The notes under the pieces are model-generated. The model was not told the origin of the DNA and made no database searches. It worked only from the letters and a program-made list of their open reading frames with translations. This document shows positions 47,976-56,356 of a DNA stretch of 64,000 bases, one piece after another (positions within the stretch are counted from its first letter, which is position 1; every line of letters starts with the position of its first letter). This DNA is from Photobacterium sp. TLY01 (GTDB lineage Bacteria > Pseudomonadota > Gammaproteobacteria > Enterobacterales > Vibrionaceae): NCBI RefSeq assembly GCF_021432065.1, contig NZ_CP090364.1, forward strand, positions 1,812,601 to 1,876,600. The letters are read 5' to 3'. A program made the translations under genes and the position numbers.

Positions 47976-48377
47976 TCAAAGCGTGTCAGTAAATTCGCCA
48001 CAAGCTTCGCATTGATAGCCATGGCGGTAAAAAAACAAGGGAAAACCAAGGAAGAGGAAAACGACGAACGCGGGTCGCTTTCCTTTTGTGTACGGCAGTA
48101 AATCATGGCTTCCACAACACGGACAGGCATACGCTTCCCCGGACAAGATATGACTGTCCTCGACAGCTTGTGAAAAGTCACTGCTTAAAATATCACGAGC
48201 TTGCTCGGCATGTTGTTCAGCGACCATCAGGCGCACGCCACCCATTGCATTGGAATACAGCCACTGCACATTCACTGTATGCTCGTCAACCAGGCGGGTA
48301 TGAATACCGGCAGCCTCAAGGCTGGCTTTGGCAATATATGCTTCATGGGCAAATGAAAACCGAGCAATAACAATCAT
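47976..48377 (-). CDS. DUF2007-domain protein with C-terminal zinc ribbon
   Basis: This 133-residue protein starts at the ATG at 48377 (AAGGA box; MIVIARFSFAHEAYIAKASLEAAGI). The N-terminal half is the DUF2007 'putative signal transducing' domain (SNAMGGVRLMVAEQHAEQARDIL). The C-terminal half has two CxxC pairs, CPCC and CEAC, flanking a hydrophobic segment, so it may be a zinc ribbon wrapped around a membrane helix. Function unknown. It follows the DUF1428 gene by about 85 bases and may be read with it. Confidence 0.75.
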   Translation of the reverse strand: MIVIARFSFAHEAYIAKASLEAAGIHTRLVDEHTVNVQWLYSNAMGGVRLMVAEQHAEQARDILSSDFSQAVEDSHILSGEAYACPCCGSHDLLPYTKGKRPAFVVFLFLGFPLFFYRHGYQCEACGEFTDTL

Positions 48378-48461
48378 GCGTTTTTCCTTTTGGTTAAACA
48401 GACTGAGCGGTGCATAACTGCACCGCTTTTCTACAGCCGCCACCTACACAAAAGACAGTTT

Positions 48462-48815
48462 CTAGCAATCGACGATCGTTTCAAACCCACCATAAATAAG
48501 ACGCTTGCCATCAAACGGCATGGGATTCAGATTCTGATCACAAATCGGATCTTTCATGAACTGAGCCATGCCATCGTCTCGTGCCGCTTTTGACGGCCAG
48601 ATGATCCATGAAAACACTACAGTTTCACTGTCTTTACATTGAACCGCCATCGGAAAAGACGTGACTTCGCCATCGGGTATATCATCGCCCCAGGTTTCGA
48701 CCACACGCTCGGCGCCGTACTTTTTAAAGACCAGTGCAGCTTCTGCGGCATGTTGTCGGTATTCCTCTCGCTTGTCTGTTGGCACAGCGCAAACAAAGCC
48801 ATCTACATAACTCAT
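48462..48815 (-). CDS. DUF1428-family protein
   Basis: This 117-residue protein is a clear DUF1428 member (MSYVDGFVCAVPTDKREEYRQHA, VETWGDDIPDGEVTSFPMAVQ, MPFDGKRLIYGGF), a dimeric alpha/beta-barrel fold. It has an AAAGGAGA box. It follows the YCII gene by 43 bases in the ECF-sigma-linked gene group, as is common for DUF1428 proteins. No enzymatic role is established. Confidence 0.85.
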   Translation of the reverse strand: MSYVDGFVCAVPTDKREEYRQHAAEAALVFKKYGAERVVETWGDDIPDGEVTSFPMAVQCKDSETVVFSWIIWPSKAARDDGMAQFMKDPICDQNLNPMPFDGKRLIYGGFETIVDC

Positions 48816-48858
48816 GATCTTTCTCCTTTACCTGTCGTGCTTTCACCACGACTGAGTC

Positions 48859-49230
48859 TTAATAACTCTCATTATTTTCGCTCAGTACCTCACGAACCGG
48901 GCGAATTTCTACACTGCCGTAGCGTGCTGGCGGGATCTTACTGGCCATCTGAATCGCTTCATTCAGATCCCTGACATCCAGCAGGTAGAAACCGGCCAAC
49001 TGTTCTTTGGTTTCAGCAAACGGGCCGTCCGTAATGTCGACCTTGCCATTTCGAACGCGTAACGTGGTTGCCGCCTGGATGGATAACAACGCTTCACCGC
49101 CAATCATATAGTCACGCGACCGCAGGGATTCACCGCAATCGATACACTCACGGTTGAGCGCATCCCACTCGTCTTGCGTGAGCGACTTCATGACTGATTC
49201 GTCATAGTAGACCAAAGCTGCATACTTCAT
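48859..49230 (-). CDS. YCII/DGPF-domain protein
   Basis: This 123-residue protein contains the DGPF motif (VDITDGPFAETKEQLAGFYLLD). Its start is MKYAALVYYDES, the usual start of this group. The family shows a ferredoxin-like dimeric fold and is the standard genomic partner of ECF42 sigma factors. It lies 35 bases after the YCII-VOC fusion gene. The activity is unknown. Confidence 0.88.
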   Translation of the reverse strand: MKYAALVYYDESVMKSLTQDEWDALNRECIDCGESLRSRDYMIGGEALLSIQAATTLRVRNGKVDITDGPFAETKEQLAGFYLLDVRDLNEAIQMASKIPPARYGSVEIRPVREVLSENNESY

Positions 49231-49265
49231 TGTCCTGATACTCCCTGTCTGATTTCATAAGCCGG

Positions 49266-50117
49266 TTACTGCTGGCTGTCATCGCCAGGTAACATCACCA
49301 TCCAGCCCATGCCAAACTTATCTGTCACCTGACCATATAACGGTGACCAAAACGTTTTATCCAGCGGCATACGAACCGAACCACCGTCTGCCAGCGCATC
49401 AAATACTCGACGTGCTTCCACTTCAGAGTCAATCGTTAAAGCCAGATTAAACCCGGTAAACGGCCCTTCGTCGCCGCAGCCGTCAGAAGCGAAAAGCTTC
49501 ATGTTTCCGACTGTAAATTCGCAATGCATCACCTTATTTTCAAAACCGGGAGGTAACATGCCCTCAGGAACTGGATCCGGACTTTCATTAAACCGAAATA
49601 GCATACTCACACGAGCGCCGAGATGTTTCTGGTAATATTCCAATGCTTCATCGCAGCGACCCGAAAAAAACAGATAACAGTTCGATTGCGCTTGCTGCAT
49701 TGAAATGGTTTGCCGCAATTGCGTTTCTTGTTCGCGCGCTGATCCATCGCGGTCGATCTCAGCAAAGTCTTCCATTTCATAAAAAGGACGAATTTCAATG
49801 TCGGACGCTTCTTCCATCGGGTTCGGGCATTTTTTTACCCACTCAACGGCTTCATCCATTGAGCTGACATTCCAGACCCAATAACCAGCCACTAACTCGT
49901 TGGTTTCGGCAAATGGCCCTTTGGTCACGGTACGCTCACTACCTTTAAAACGTACACGAATACCTTCACTACTGGGTTTTAAACCGTCGCCCGACGCCAT
50001 GATGCCGGCTTTCACCAGGGTTTCATTGAACTCGCCCATCGCCAGTAGCAGTTCCTGGCTTGGCATTTTTCCCGCTTCCGAACTTTCACTGGCTTTCACA
50101 ATTACCATGACTTTCAT
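49266..50117 (-). CDS. YCII-domain/VOC (glyoxalase-like) fusion protein
   Basis: This 283-residue protein has two parts. Residues 1 to about 118 are a YCII/DGPF-type domain (MKVMVIVKASESSEAG, with KGPFAETNELVAGYWVW). From about residue 138, after a short Gln-rich linker, comes a PhnB-like VOC domain (CYLFFSGRCDEALEYYQKHLGARVSMLFRF ... WMVMLPG). An AGGAGAAG box precedes the ATG. The fusion links the two domain types that often lie separately next to ECF42 genes. Confidence 0.87.
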   Translation of the reverse strand: MKVMVIVKASESSEAGKMPSQELLLAMGEFNETLVKAGIMASGDGLKPSSEGIRVRFKGSERTVTKGPFAETNELVAGYWVWNVSSMDEAVEWVKKCPNPMEEASDIEIRPFYEMEDFAEIDRDGSAREQETQLRQTISMQQAQSNCYLFFSGRCDEALEYYQKHLGARVSMLFRFNESPDPVPEGMLPPGFENKVMHCEFTVGNMKLFASDGCGDEGPFTGFNLALTIDSEVEARRVFDALADGGSVRMPLDKTFWSPLYGQVTDKFGMGWMVMLPGDDSQQ

Positions 50118-50249
50118 TGTGCTTCTCCTGTCTGTGTATTCAGATTGAATGAAGAGCGACTTATTTTTGCTCTCTACACAATAGTCGAGCGAGCCTTGAG
50201 AGAATCGACAACGCGTGAAAAATTTTTTGATCTTTTGACAAGTAACTAT

Positions 50250-51527
50250 TTAAGGTGTTGTCAGCAGTGCCAGCTTTCGTCTGAGAATTCGCTGTTCCGG
50301 GGCTTGCTGAGTCAGGCTCAGTGCGTGCTCAAATGCTGAAACCGCTTCCTGAACCCGACCGGCCCGGCTGAGCAATTCGCCATAGGTCGCATAGGTGAGG
50401 TGATAGGTTTGGAGGACTTTCTGTTCAAGCAGGCTTTCAACGATCTCGATCCCTGCTTGCGGGCCATCACACATCGCCACAGCGACAGCCCGGTTGAGTT
50501 CAATGACTGGCGAAGGTGCCACTTGAAGCAGCAGAGAATAGAGCGACACGATCTGCGTCCAATCGGTGCTGGCCATATCCGCCGCCTGAGCATGGACCGC
50601 CGAAATCGCGGCCTGTAATGTGTAATAGCCAATATTTCTGGTTTCCAACGCACTCTGTACTAAGGCAATCCCCTCTTGTATCAGAGCGGCATCCCACAAC
50701 CTGCGATCCTGATCTTCCAGCAAGACAATGTCGCCTTGCTGATCCGTTCGGGCATCCCGGCGGGATTCATTGAGCAGCATCAGCGCCAGCAAGCCAGACA
50801 CTTCAGCATCGGGCAGCAAGGATCGCACTAAACGCGCCAGACGAATGGCTTCAGCCGTCAGCTCGGAACGTGTGACATGCTCACCCGCCGATGCGGAGTA
50901 GCCCTCGTTATAGACCAGATAGATAACAGACAGTACAGATTCAATTCTGTCCGGCAACTCAGTTTCTGAGGGAATCTGGAAAGGAATGTTTGCTTCGCGG
51001 ATTTTTGCCTTACCCCTTACTATACGCTGTGCCATGGTCGATGGCGATGTCAGAAAGGCGCTGGCAATTTCTTCCGTGGTCAAACCGCACACTTCCCTCA
51101 GCGTCAGCGCAACCTGCACTTTGGCGTCGATGGCCGGATGGCAACAGGTGAAGATTAATCTCAACTGATCATCTTCGATCACCTGCTCATCGAACTCAGG
51201 GATACTTTCAGTGCGATTGCTGATAAACGATGTATCATTGGGGTCATCGCGCAACTTAGAAACAATCTCAACTTGCCGCTTTTGCCGGCGCAGATGATCA
51301 ATCGCTTTAAAGCGCCCGACAGACACCAGCCAGGCGCTGGGATTGGCTGGGATGCCCTCTTTTGGCCACTGAGTTAGCGCCGTGCTGAACGCATCGTGCA
51401 GTGCCTCTTCCGCGAGGTTAAAATCACCCAGTAAACGAATTAAGCTCGCATACACTTTGCGGGCTTCATTGCGATACAGATGATCAATTTTGCTTTGTAC
51501 CGCGTCGCTGGTTACAGATGATTTCAT
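50250..51527 (-). CDS. ECF42-type RNA polymerase sigma factor with long C-terminal extension
   Basis: This 425-residue protein starts at the ATG at 51527 (GGAGGGG box; the longer ORF start lies in that box). Sigma region 2 is visible in ARKVYASLIRLLGDFNLAEEALHDAFSTAL, and region 4 in LREVCGLTTEEIASAFLTSPSTMAQRIVRGKAKIR. A C-terminal extension of about 230 residues (DUF6596-like, TPR-like end) replaces an anti-sigma factor in this group. It is known to be linked with YCII/DGPF proteins, which are encoded right downstream here. The signal is unknown. Confidence 0.88.
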   Translation of the reverse strand: MKSSVTSDAVQSKIDHLYRNEARKVYASLIRLLGDFNLAEEALHDAFSTALTQWPKEGIPANPSAWLVSVGRFKAIDHLRRQKRQVEIVSKLRDDPNDTSFISNRTESIPEFDEQVIEDDQLRLIFTCCHPAIDAKVQVALTLREVCGLTTEEIASAFLTSPSTMAQRIVRGKAKIREANIPFQIPSETELPDRIESVLSVIYLVYNEGYSASAGEHVTRSELTAEAIRLARLVRSLLPDAEVSGLLALMLLNESRRDARTDQQGDIVLLEDQDRRLWDAALIQEGIALVQSALETRNIGYYTLQAAISAVHAQAADMASTDWTQIVSLYSLLLQVAPSPVIELNRAVAVAMCDGPQAGIEIVESLLEQKVLQTYHLTYATYGELLSRAGRVQEAVSAFEHALSLTQQAPEQRILRRKLALLTTP

Positions 51528-51582
51528 CCAGCCCCTCCACAATGGTTGGCTTTGCCAATCTCAGGTTAGTGTTTACAACACT

Positions 51583-52275
51583 TCAAGGGATTGCCCATTC
51601 TACGGCTTTGGCGGCATGAATGGCCGTCGTATCGTACAGCGGGATACCAGCATGCTCCTGAGAGATTAACATGCCGATTTCAGTACAGCCCAAAATCACG
51701 GCATCCACGCCAGCCAGTTCTAATTCATGGACGATACGTATATATTCATCGCGAGAGGCTGCATTGATGTTACCCAGACAAAGTTCATGATAAATGATGT
51801 CGTGTACGCGCTTGCGATCCTGTTCACCGGGAACCACAACCTCAAGACCATACTTTTGCGACAAACGATCTTTATAGAAAGATTGTTCCATTGTAAAAGC
51901 GGTGCCTAATAAACCCACCTTTCTGATCCCGTCTTTTACGAGCTCTTCACCCGTGGCATCAGCAATATGCAGCAGCGGAATACTGAGATTCTCTTCTATC
52001 TCCGGAGCAACTTTATGCATGGTATTTGTGCAGATCAACACGAAATCGGCACCTGCAGATTCCAGACTTTTTGCTGCATCAACCAGTATTTCAGCCGCAC
52101 CGGCCCAATTGCCACTACGCTGTAATTGTTCAATCGGCGCAAAATCAACACTATGAAGAAGAATTTTAGCCGAGTGGAGGCCCCCAAGCGTATTTTTTAC
52201 ACCCTGGTTAATTTTCCGATAGTACCCGATTGTACTTTCCCAGCTCATGCCGCCGATCAGCCCGATTGTCTTCAT
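51583..52275 (-). CDS. Aspartate/glutamate racemase-family protein
   Basis: This 230-residue protein starts at the ATG at 52275 (MKTIGLIGGMSWESTIGYY; GAGAG box). The longer ORF start lies in a REP copy. The two catalytic Cys of the cofactor-independent racemases are present: one in VLICTNTMHK, the other in VILGCTEIGML. It would racemise aspartate or a related amino acid in the cytosol. It is followed by the ECF42 gene about 55 bases away, which may be coincidence. Confidence 0.88.
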   Translation of the reverse strand: MKTIGLIGGMSWESTIGYYRKINQGVKNTLGGLHSAKILLHSVDFAPIEQLQRSGNWAGAAEILVDAAKSLESAGADFVLICTNTMHKVAPEIEENLSIPLLHIADATGEELVKDGIRKVGLLGTAFTMEQSFYKDRLSQKYGLEVVVPGEQDRKRVHDIIYHELCLGNINAASRDEYIRIVHELELAGVDAVILGCTEIGMLISQEHAGIPLYDTTAIHAAKAVEWAIP

Positions 52276-52319
52276 CTGCTCTCTCACCACTCCCTGAATA
52301 TCGTCCTGAAAAAATACAG

Positions 52320-52393
52320 GGACAGACACAGTAGATACAAGTCAATATGAGGACAGACACAAGAAAAAAATCACTTCATTTAATGTGTCTGTC
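52320..52393. repeat. REP cluster with an inverted pair upstream of the racemase gene
   Basis: GGACAGACAC at 52320-52329 and 52351-52360, and GTGTCTGTCC at 52384-52393. The last two form an inverted pair with a 23-base A-rich loop, the same design as in the IS110-derived copies further right. Confidence 0.85.
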
Positions 52394-52411
52394 CTTGTCA
52401 CCCGCAAACAA

Positions 52412-52945
52412 TCAAAACCGATAGCTCAGCTCAATCATGTGAAAATCAGCGCCTGTCGTATCAGAGCCATTCACGCCGGCGTCGGAATAATGGAGAAACC
52501 GGTAGCCTAACCCCAGATTTTTATACAGTGGAATACCGACACCAAAGGTCAGGGCAAATTGGAAAGGACCGCCAAAATCCTGTATCCCAAAGCGATACTG
52601 GCTAAATAGCGCCCCACCGGCTCCTAAATCTAACGTAAACCGGCCGTCTTCACTGCCCAGCATCAATTCGGGGATAGCAGAAACAACCAAAGCATTTCCT
52701 CCGGTCCCCTGCAACATTCCGGCGCTCACCATCAAGCGCGTACCCGCTTCCCAACCTGACTGAGAATAATCCTGCCACGGCAAGCTAAAGTTTGCCGCTA
52801 AGTCATACACCTCAAAGGCCTCCGGTGCATCATCGCCCAGTAAAGTCTGCTCTGAAACGCGCGCGCGAACACTGAGACTCTGCAATTTCAGCTCTTCCGA
52901 GTAGCTCAGAGTCGGCGAGAAAATACTGTAAAGAACGAGTAGCAT
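52412..52945 (-). CDS. Outer-membrane protein resembling PagL-type lipid A deacylases
   Basis: The product has 177 residues when started at the ATG at 52945, giving a signal-peptide-like start (MLLVLYSIFSPTLSYSEE). The longer upstream frame contains a REP copy (53001) and overlaps the transposase gene, so I reject it. Alternating beta-strand patterns and the C-terminal Tyr-Arg-Phe fit an outer-membrane barrel. LGYRFLHYSDAGV near the end matches the His-x-Ser active-site region of PagL acyloxyacyl hydrolases; the Glu of the triad is not obvious. The lipid A role is therefore an inference. Confidence 0.6.
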   Translation of the reverse strand: MLLVLYSIFSPTLSYSEELKLQSLSVRARVSEQTLLGDDAPEAFEVYDLAANFSLPWQDYSQSGWEAGTRLMVSAGMLQGTGGNALVVSAIPELMLGSEDGRFTLDLGAGGALFSQYRFGIQDFGGPFQFALTFGVGIPLYKNLGLGYRFLHYSDAGVNGSDTTGADFHMIELSYRF

Positions 52946-53000
52946 TCGTCCGAATGATGACAAAAGGCGAAGCCAACTCGCCGCAGAAGAAGAAACGCCA

Positions 53001-53010
53001 GGACAGACAC
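53001..53010 (+). repeat. REP decamer left of the RAYT gene
   Basis: GGACAGACAC, 130 bases before the transposase ATG and oriented toward it. Confidence 0.75.
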
Positions 53011-53140
53011 GTGAAGAAAAAAACAACTTCATCAGTTTCATGAGGTTCCGACCCGGATCGCGGCTTCGGGATTTGCCCCTTTGATCAGTGAGCACAACAA
53101 AATACTGTGTATTTATCCAGTTCAATAGTTGTGACTCCCA

Positions 53141-54097
53141 ATGACGACAGCACGCAGCCAACTTATCAGTATAGAAGCGACACCCTACTACCATTGCGTT
53201 TCCCGCTGTGTTCGCCGCTCTTTTCTGTGCGGCTACGATGTTCTCACCCAGACCAGCTATGAACACCGGCGGGGATGGGTTGAGAAACGGTTGAAGCGGA
53301 TTGCCAGTGTCTTCTGTGTGGATGTTTGCGCCTATGCCATTATGAGCAATCACTACCATGTCGTTCTTCATATCAACAAACCAAAAGCTCATCGCCTGTC
53401 GAACCATGACGTGATAGAGCGCTGGCTCACCTTACATCGCGCCCCTGTGCTGATTCAGCGTTTTTTAAAGCACGAGGCCTTATCCAAGGCCGAACATACT
53501 GCTTGCTTAACCATCATCAAAACCTGGCGCGAGCGGCTTTGTTCCATCAGCTGGTTTATGCGCCTGCTCAATCAATACATCGCCAGTAAAGCCAATCAAG
53601 AAGACGAGTGTACCGGCCACTTTTGGGAAGGCCGCTTCAAAAGCCAGGCATTATTGGATGATAAGGCTTTAGCTGCCGCCATGGCGTACGTCGATTTAAA
53701 CCAGATCCGGGCCGGTATCGCAAAGACACCGGAAGCCTCCGACTACACATCCGTGAAAGCACGCATTGAATCGCTTCAAAAGAACGAAGCAACTGCGCCC
53801 TGTCTTTTCCCTTTCGCCGGTAACCCGCGAAATAATATGCCAGAAGGACTGCCATTTCGCCTGTCAGATTATCTTGAATTGGTGGACTGGACCGGACGAC
53901 AAATCAGGGAAGGGAAACATCACCATATCCACTCGACTCAGTGCCCAATTCTTGAACGACTCGGTTTTAGCACAGCCTGCTGGTTGAATATTTGCACCAG
54001 TATTGAAAAAGGACTCCTGATTGGTACCCCTTCATCTATTCAAGCCGTTTTACCGAAATTGAACCGGCAACGATGTATTGGTTTGCAGATCCCATAA
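53141..54097 (+). CDS. REP-associated tyrosine transposase (RAYT, Y1/IS200-like)
   Basis: This 318-residue single-strand DNA transposase of the TnpA-REP group has the HUH motif HYH at 71-73 in AYAIMSNHYHVVLH. TGHFWEGRFKSQALL and AMAYVDLNQIRAG downstream are hallmarks of RAYTs; Y146 or Y183 are candidate nucleophiles. RAYTs are single-copy domesticated transposases that spread REP sequences. The cognate REP here should be GGACAGACAC, which flanks the gene (53001, degenerate copies 54281-54361) and recurs through the region. No clear ribosome-binding site precedes the ATG. Confidence 0.9.
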   Translation: MTTARSQLISIEATPYYHCVSRCVRRSFLCGYDVLTQTSYEHRRGWVEKRLKRIASVFCVDVCAYAIMSNHYHVVLHINKPKAHRLSNHDVIERWLTLHRAPVLIQRFLKHEALSKAEHTACLTIIKTWRERLCSISWFMRLLNQYIASKANQEDECTGHFWEGRFKSQALLDDKALAAAMAYVDLNQIRAGIAKTPEASDYTSVKARIESLQKNEATAPCLFPFAGNPRNNMPEGLPFRLSDYLELVDWTGRQIREGKHHHIHSTQCPILERLGFSTACWLNICTSIEKGLLIGTPSSIQAVLPKLNRQRCIGLQIP

Positions 54098-54280
54098 CCC
54101 ATTCACAGCACATAAATCCTCAACAGCGATGCATTCGTATGCCGCCACTCGCCTGAAAGTCATGCAAAATAGATTCAATCTGACTTTGCATTCCAACACG
54201 CCATAAATCAGTCTTGATAGAAAGCAAATGGAAGTGAATTTTTGAATCTAACACGGGATTTTTGGCTCTGTCTTATATGC

Positions 54281-54361
54281 GACTGTCCTTGTAACTTCCT
54301 TTTTAACTTTCATGACTGTCCTTTTATCTCCAGCTCAACTGACTTTAATATGACTGTCCTT
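54281..54361 (-). repeat. Three degenerate REP decamers right of the RAYT gene
   Basis: GACTGTCCTT occurs at 54281-54290, 54314-54323 and 54352-54361 (33- and 38-base spacing), a shortened form of GTGTCTGTCCTT in inverse orientation to the left copy. They lie between the RAYT gene and the GrpB-like gene. Nothing else is seen in 54098-54372. Confidence 0.65.
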
Positions 54362-54372
54362 ATTATCCCTGA

Positions 54373-54852
54373 TTAAATTATTAATGCCTGCGTTAAAACG
54401 TGCTCAATAAACGTCGACTTCTTTTCACGGTACTCGTCGTGTGACAAACCCTCGCACGATTTCTTTAATTCATTATATTGAATCACTAAATCTGGAGATG
54501 CGCGTAATCGGTCACGAAAACCCAAAAAGCATTCAAACTCTGAACCTATCGCTACCACCTGAAAAGCAACATCCTCACTTGTTGACTCAAGCATAAATAG
54601 TTCTCTTGTTCTCAAAGTCTTTTGCTTTTCTTGAAACCCCAAAGTGAGCAAAATGCGCACAGAAGCTTCCAGTTCGTGCGCCTCAACGCCGATCAAAATA
54701 TCAAGATCCCCTTTTGATATAACACCAGGGACTGATGAAGATCCGACATGTTCCACGCTTGCTGTTGGTAACAGCCTTCTTACTTGGAACAGGTAATAAT
54801 CAAACCGTTCATGACAGTGTTGCTGATACTTATCTGGACTCAGGAATTTCAT
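54373..54852 (-). CDS. GrpB/UPF0157-family nucleotidyltransferase-like protein
   Basis: This 159-residue protein has the family pattern VEHVGSSSVPGVISKGDLDILI near residues 34-55, a nucleotidyltransferase-like core with the D-x-D pair, followed by AFQVVAIGSEFECFLGFRDRLRASPDL. An AGAGGG box precedes the ATG. The function of this family is unknown; in some proteins it is fused to dephospho-CoA kinase. It lies in the REP-rich accessory region. Confidence 0.85.
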   Translation of the reverse strand: MKFLSPDKYQQHCHERFDYYLFQVRRLLPTASVEHVGSSSVPGVISKGDLDILIGVEAHELEASVRILLTLGFQEKQKTLRTRELFMLESTSEDVAFQVVAIGSEFECFLGFRDRLRASPDLVIQYNELKKSCEGLSHDEYREKKSTFIEHVLTQALII

Positions 54853-54893
54853 ATGCCCTCTATAGTCATCAATTGTCTTGCCTCACGCATAAT

Positions 54894-54903
54894 GTGTCTG
54901 TCC
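54894..54903 (-). repeat. REP decamer between the GrpB-like gene and the split peptidase gene
   Basis: GTGTCTGTCC followed by TGGTCATG, a near-canonical copy on the minus strand. Confidence 0.7.
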
Positions 54904-55206
54904 TGGTCATGCTGCACCTGATTCGTTGGTTACTTGCCAGATAACCACGGGCTTTGCAGCTGAAAAACCTGATTATCAAAGTCAATGGAGGCTTGGACAC
55001 CTATAGGCGTCACCAACATGGGATGGGTATGGCAGCTGTCAAAGCCATAAAATATGGGGATATTCTGACCATGAAGCACTTCAAGCAAGACATCCAATGG
55101 TGAACGATTAGTGCCTCTATCATCAAAAAGCTCATGTTTACCCTGAATAGCCACCGACTTGATAGACACCTTTTAGTTAGACAAAATGACTAGCAGAGAG
55201 GTGCTT

Positions 55207-55485
55207 ATGAGCAGCAAGCGATACCCAGAAGAATTCAAAGTTGAAGCCGTCAAACAGGTTACTGAAAAAGGTCATAGTGTAGCCGATGTGGCAAATCGTT
55301 TAGGGACTACCACGCATAGCCTTTATGCGTGGATTAAACGCTACGGCCCAGATTCCTCCCAGTATCAAGCCAAGTCCGATGAAAGTGCCGAAATTCGTCG
55401 ACTCAAAAAGGAGCTGCAAAGAGTCACCGAAGAAAGGGACATATTAAAAAAAGCCGCGGTGTACTTCGCAAGCCAGTCCGACTGA
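55207..55485 (+). CDS. IS3-family transposase OrfA
   Basis: This 92-residue protein has a helix-turn-helix of the transposase_8 type (KRYPEEFKVEAVKQVTEKGHSVADVANRLGTTTHSLYAWIKRYG) and a C-terminal leucine-zipper-like stretch (IRRLKKELQRVTEERDILKKA). It starts at the ATG at 55207 after GAGAGG. Seven A (55446-55452) near its end form an A-AAA-AAA slippery site for the -1 frameshift that yields the OrfAB fusion. Confidence 0.92.
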   Translation: MSSKRYPEEFKVEAVKQVTEKGHSVADVANRLGTTTHSLYAWIKRYGPDSSQYQAKSDESAEIRRLKKELQRVTEERDILKKAAVYFASQSD

Positions 55486-55532
55486 GGTACGCCTTTATCA
55501 AAGCCAATCAAGCTGTTTGGCCTGTTCGACGT

Positions 55533-56356
55533 ATGTGTAAAGTCCTTAGCATCCACCCAAGTGGTTATTATGCTTGGCTTAAGCAACCCGATAGCAGACA
55601 GGAGAAACGGCGTAAATACCTCCTCGGACTCATCAAGCAGTTCTGGCTGGAATCTGGTGGCGTTTATGGCTATCGAAAAATATACAGTGATTTACGTGAT
55701 GAAGGTGAATGTTGCGGTATCAACCAAGTTCACCGCTTGATGAAACGAGAAGGCTTACAGTCGCAAAGAGGATATCGAAAACCCAGGGCCAAAGTGGGCA
55801 CAGAGAATGTCGTTGTTGCGAATAAGTTGGCCAGGGAGTTCAACCCGACTGCTCCAAATCAGTCTTGGGTGACCGATATCACGTATATAAAAACTCACGA
55901 AGGTTGGCTATACCTCGCAGTCGTCGTTGATCTGTTCTCTCGGAGAGTGATTGGTTGGTCGATGAAAAGCAGAATAACGAAAGAGCTGGTGTTGGACGCG
56001 CTCCTGATGGCGATATGGCGACGCTCACCGTCAGATAAGGTACTCGTGCATTCCGATCAAGGAAGCCAGTATACAAGTCATGACTGGGATAAATTCTTAA
56101 AGCAGCATGGTCTGGAATCAAGCATGAGCCGTCGGGGCAACTGCCATGACAATGCAGTAGCTGAAAGTTTTTCCAGTTACTGAAAAGAGAAAGAGTGAAG
56201 CGAAAGATCTATTCCACTCGGGAAGAGGCGCGGATGGATATCTTCGAATATGTCGAGATGTTCTACAACGTCAAACGCAGACACGGTTCCAATAATCAGT
56301 TGTCACCAGTAGAGTATGAAAAGCGGTATGAAGAAAGGTTAATTAGTGTCTACTGA
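55533..56356 (+). pseudogene. IS3-family transposase OrfB, frameshifted
   Basis: The rve integrase domain carries the first Asp in SWVTDITYI, the second in VHSDQGSQYTS and the Glu in AVAESF. The reading frame stops at 56183 because the T run in GAAAGTTTTTCC is one base short. Adding one T restores ESFFQLLKRERVKRK and the remaining 60 residues to the stop at 56356. Without the natural OrfA-to-OrfB slippage OrfB would start near 55453; 55533 is just the first ATG. A real mutation or a sequencing error are both possible. Confidence 0.88.

Noticed and set aside
52946..53407. N-terminal extension of the PagL-like protein to 331 residues
   Set aside because: The extra part is antisense to the RAYT gene and passes through a REP copy; the ATG at 52945 gives a proper signal peptide.
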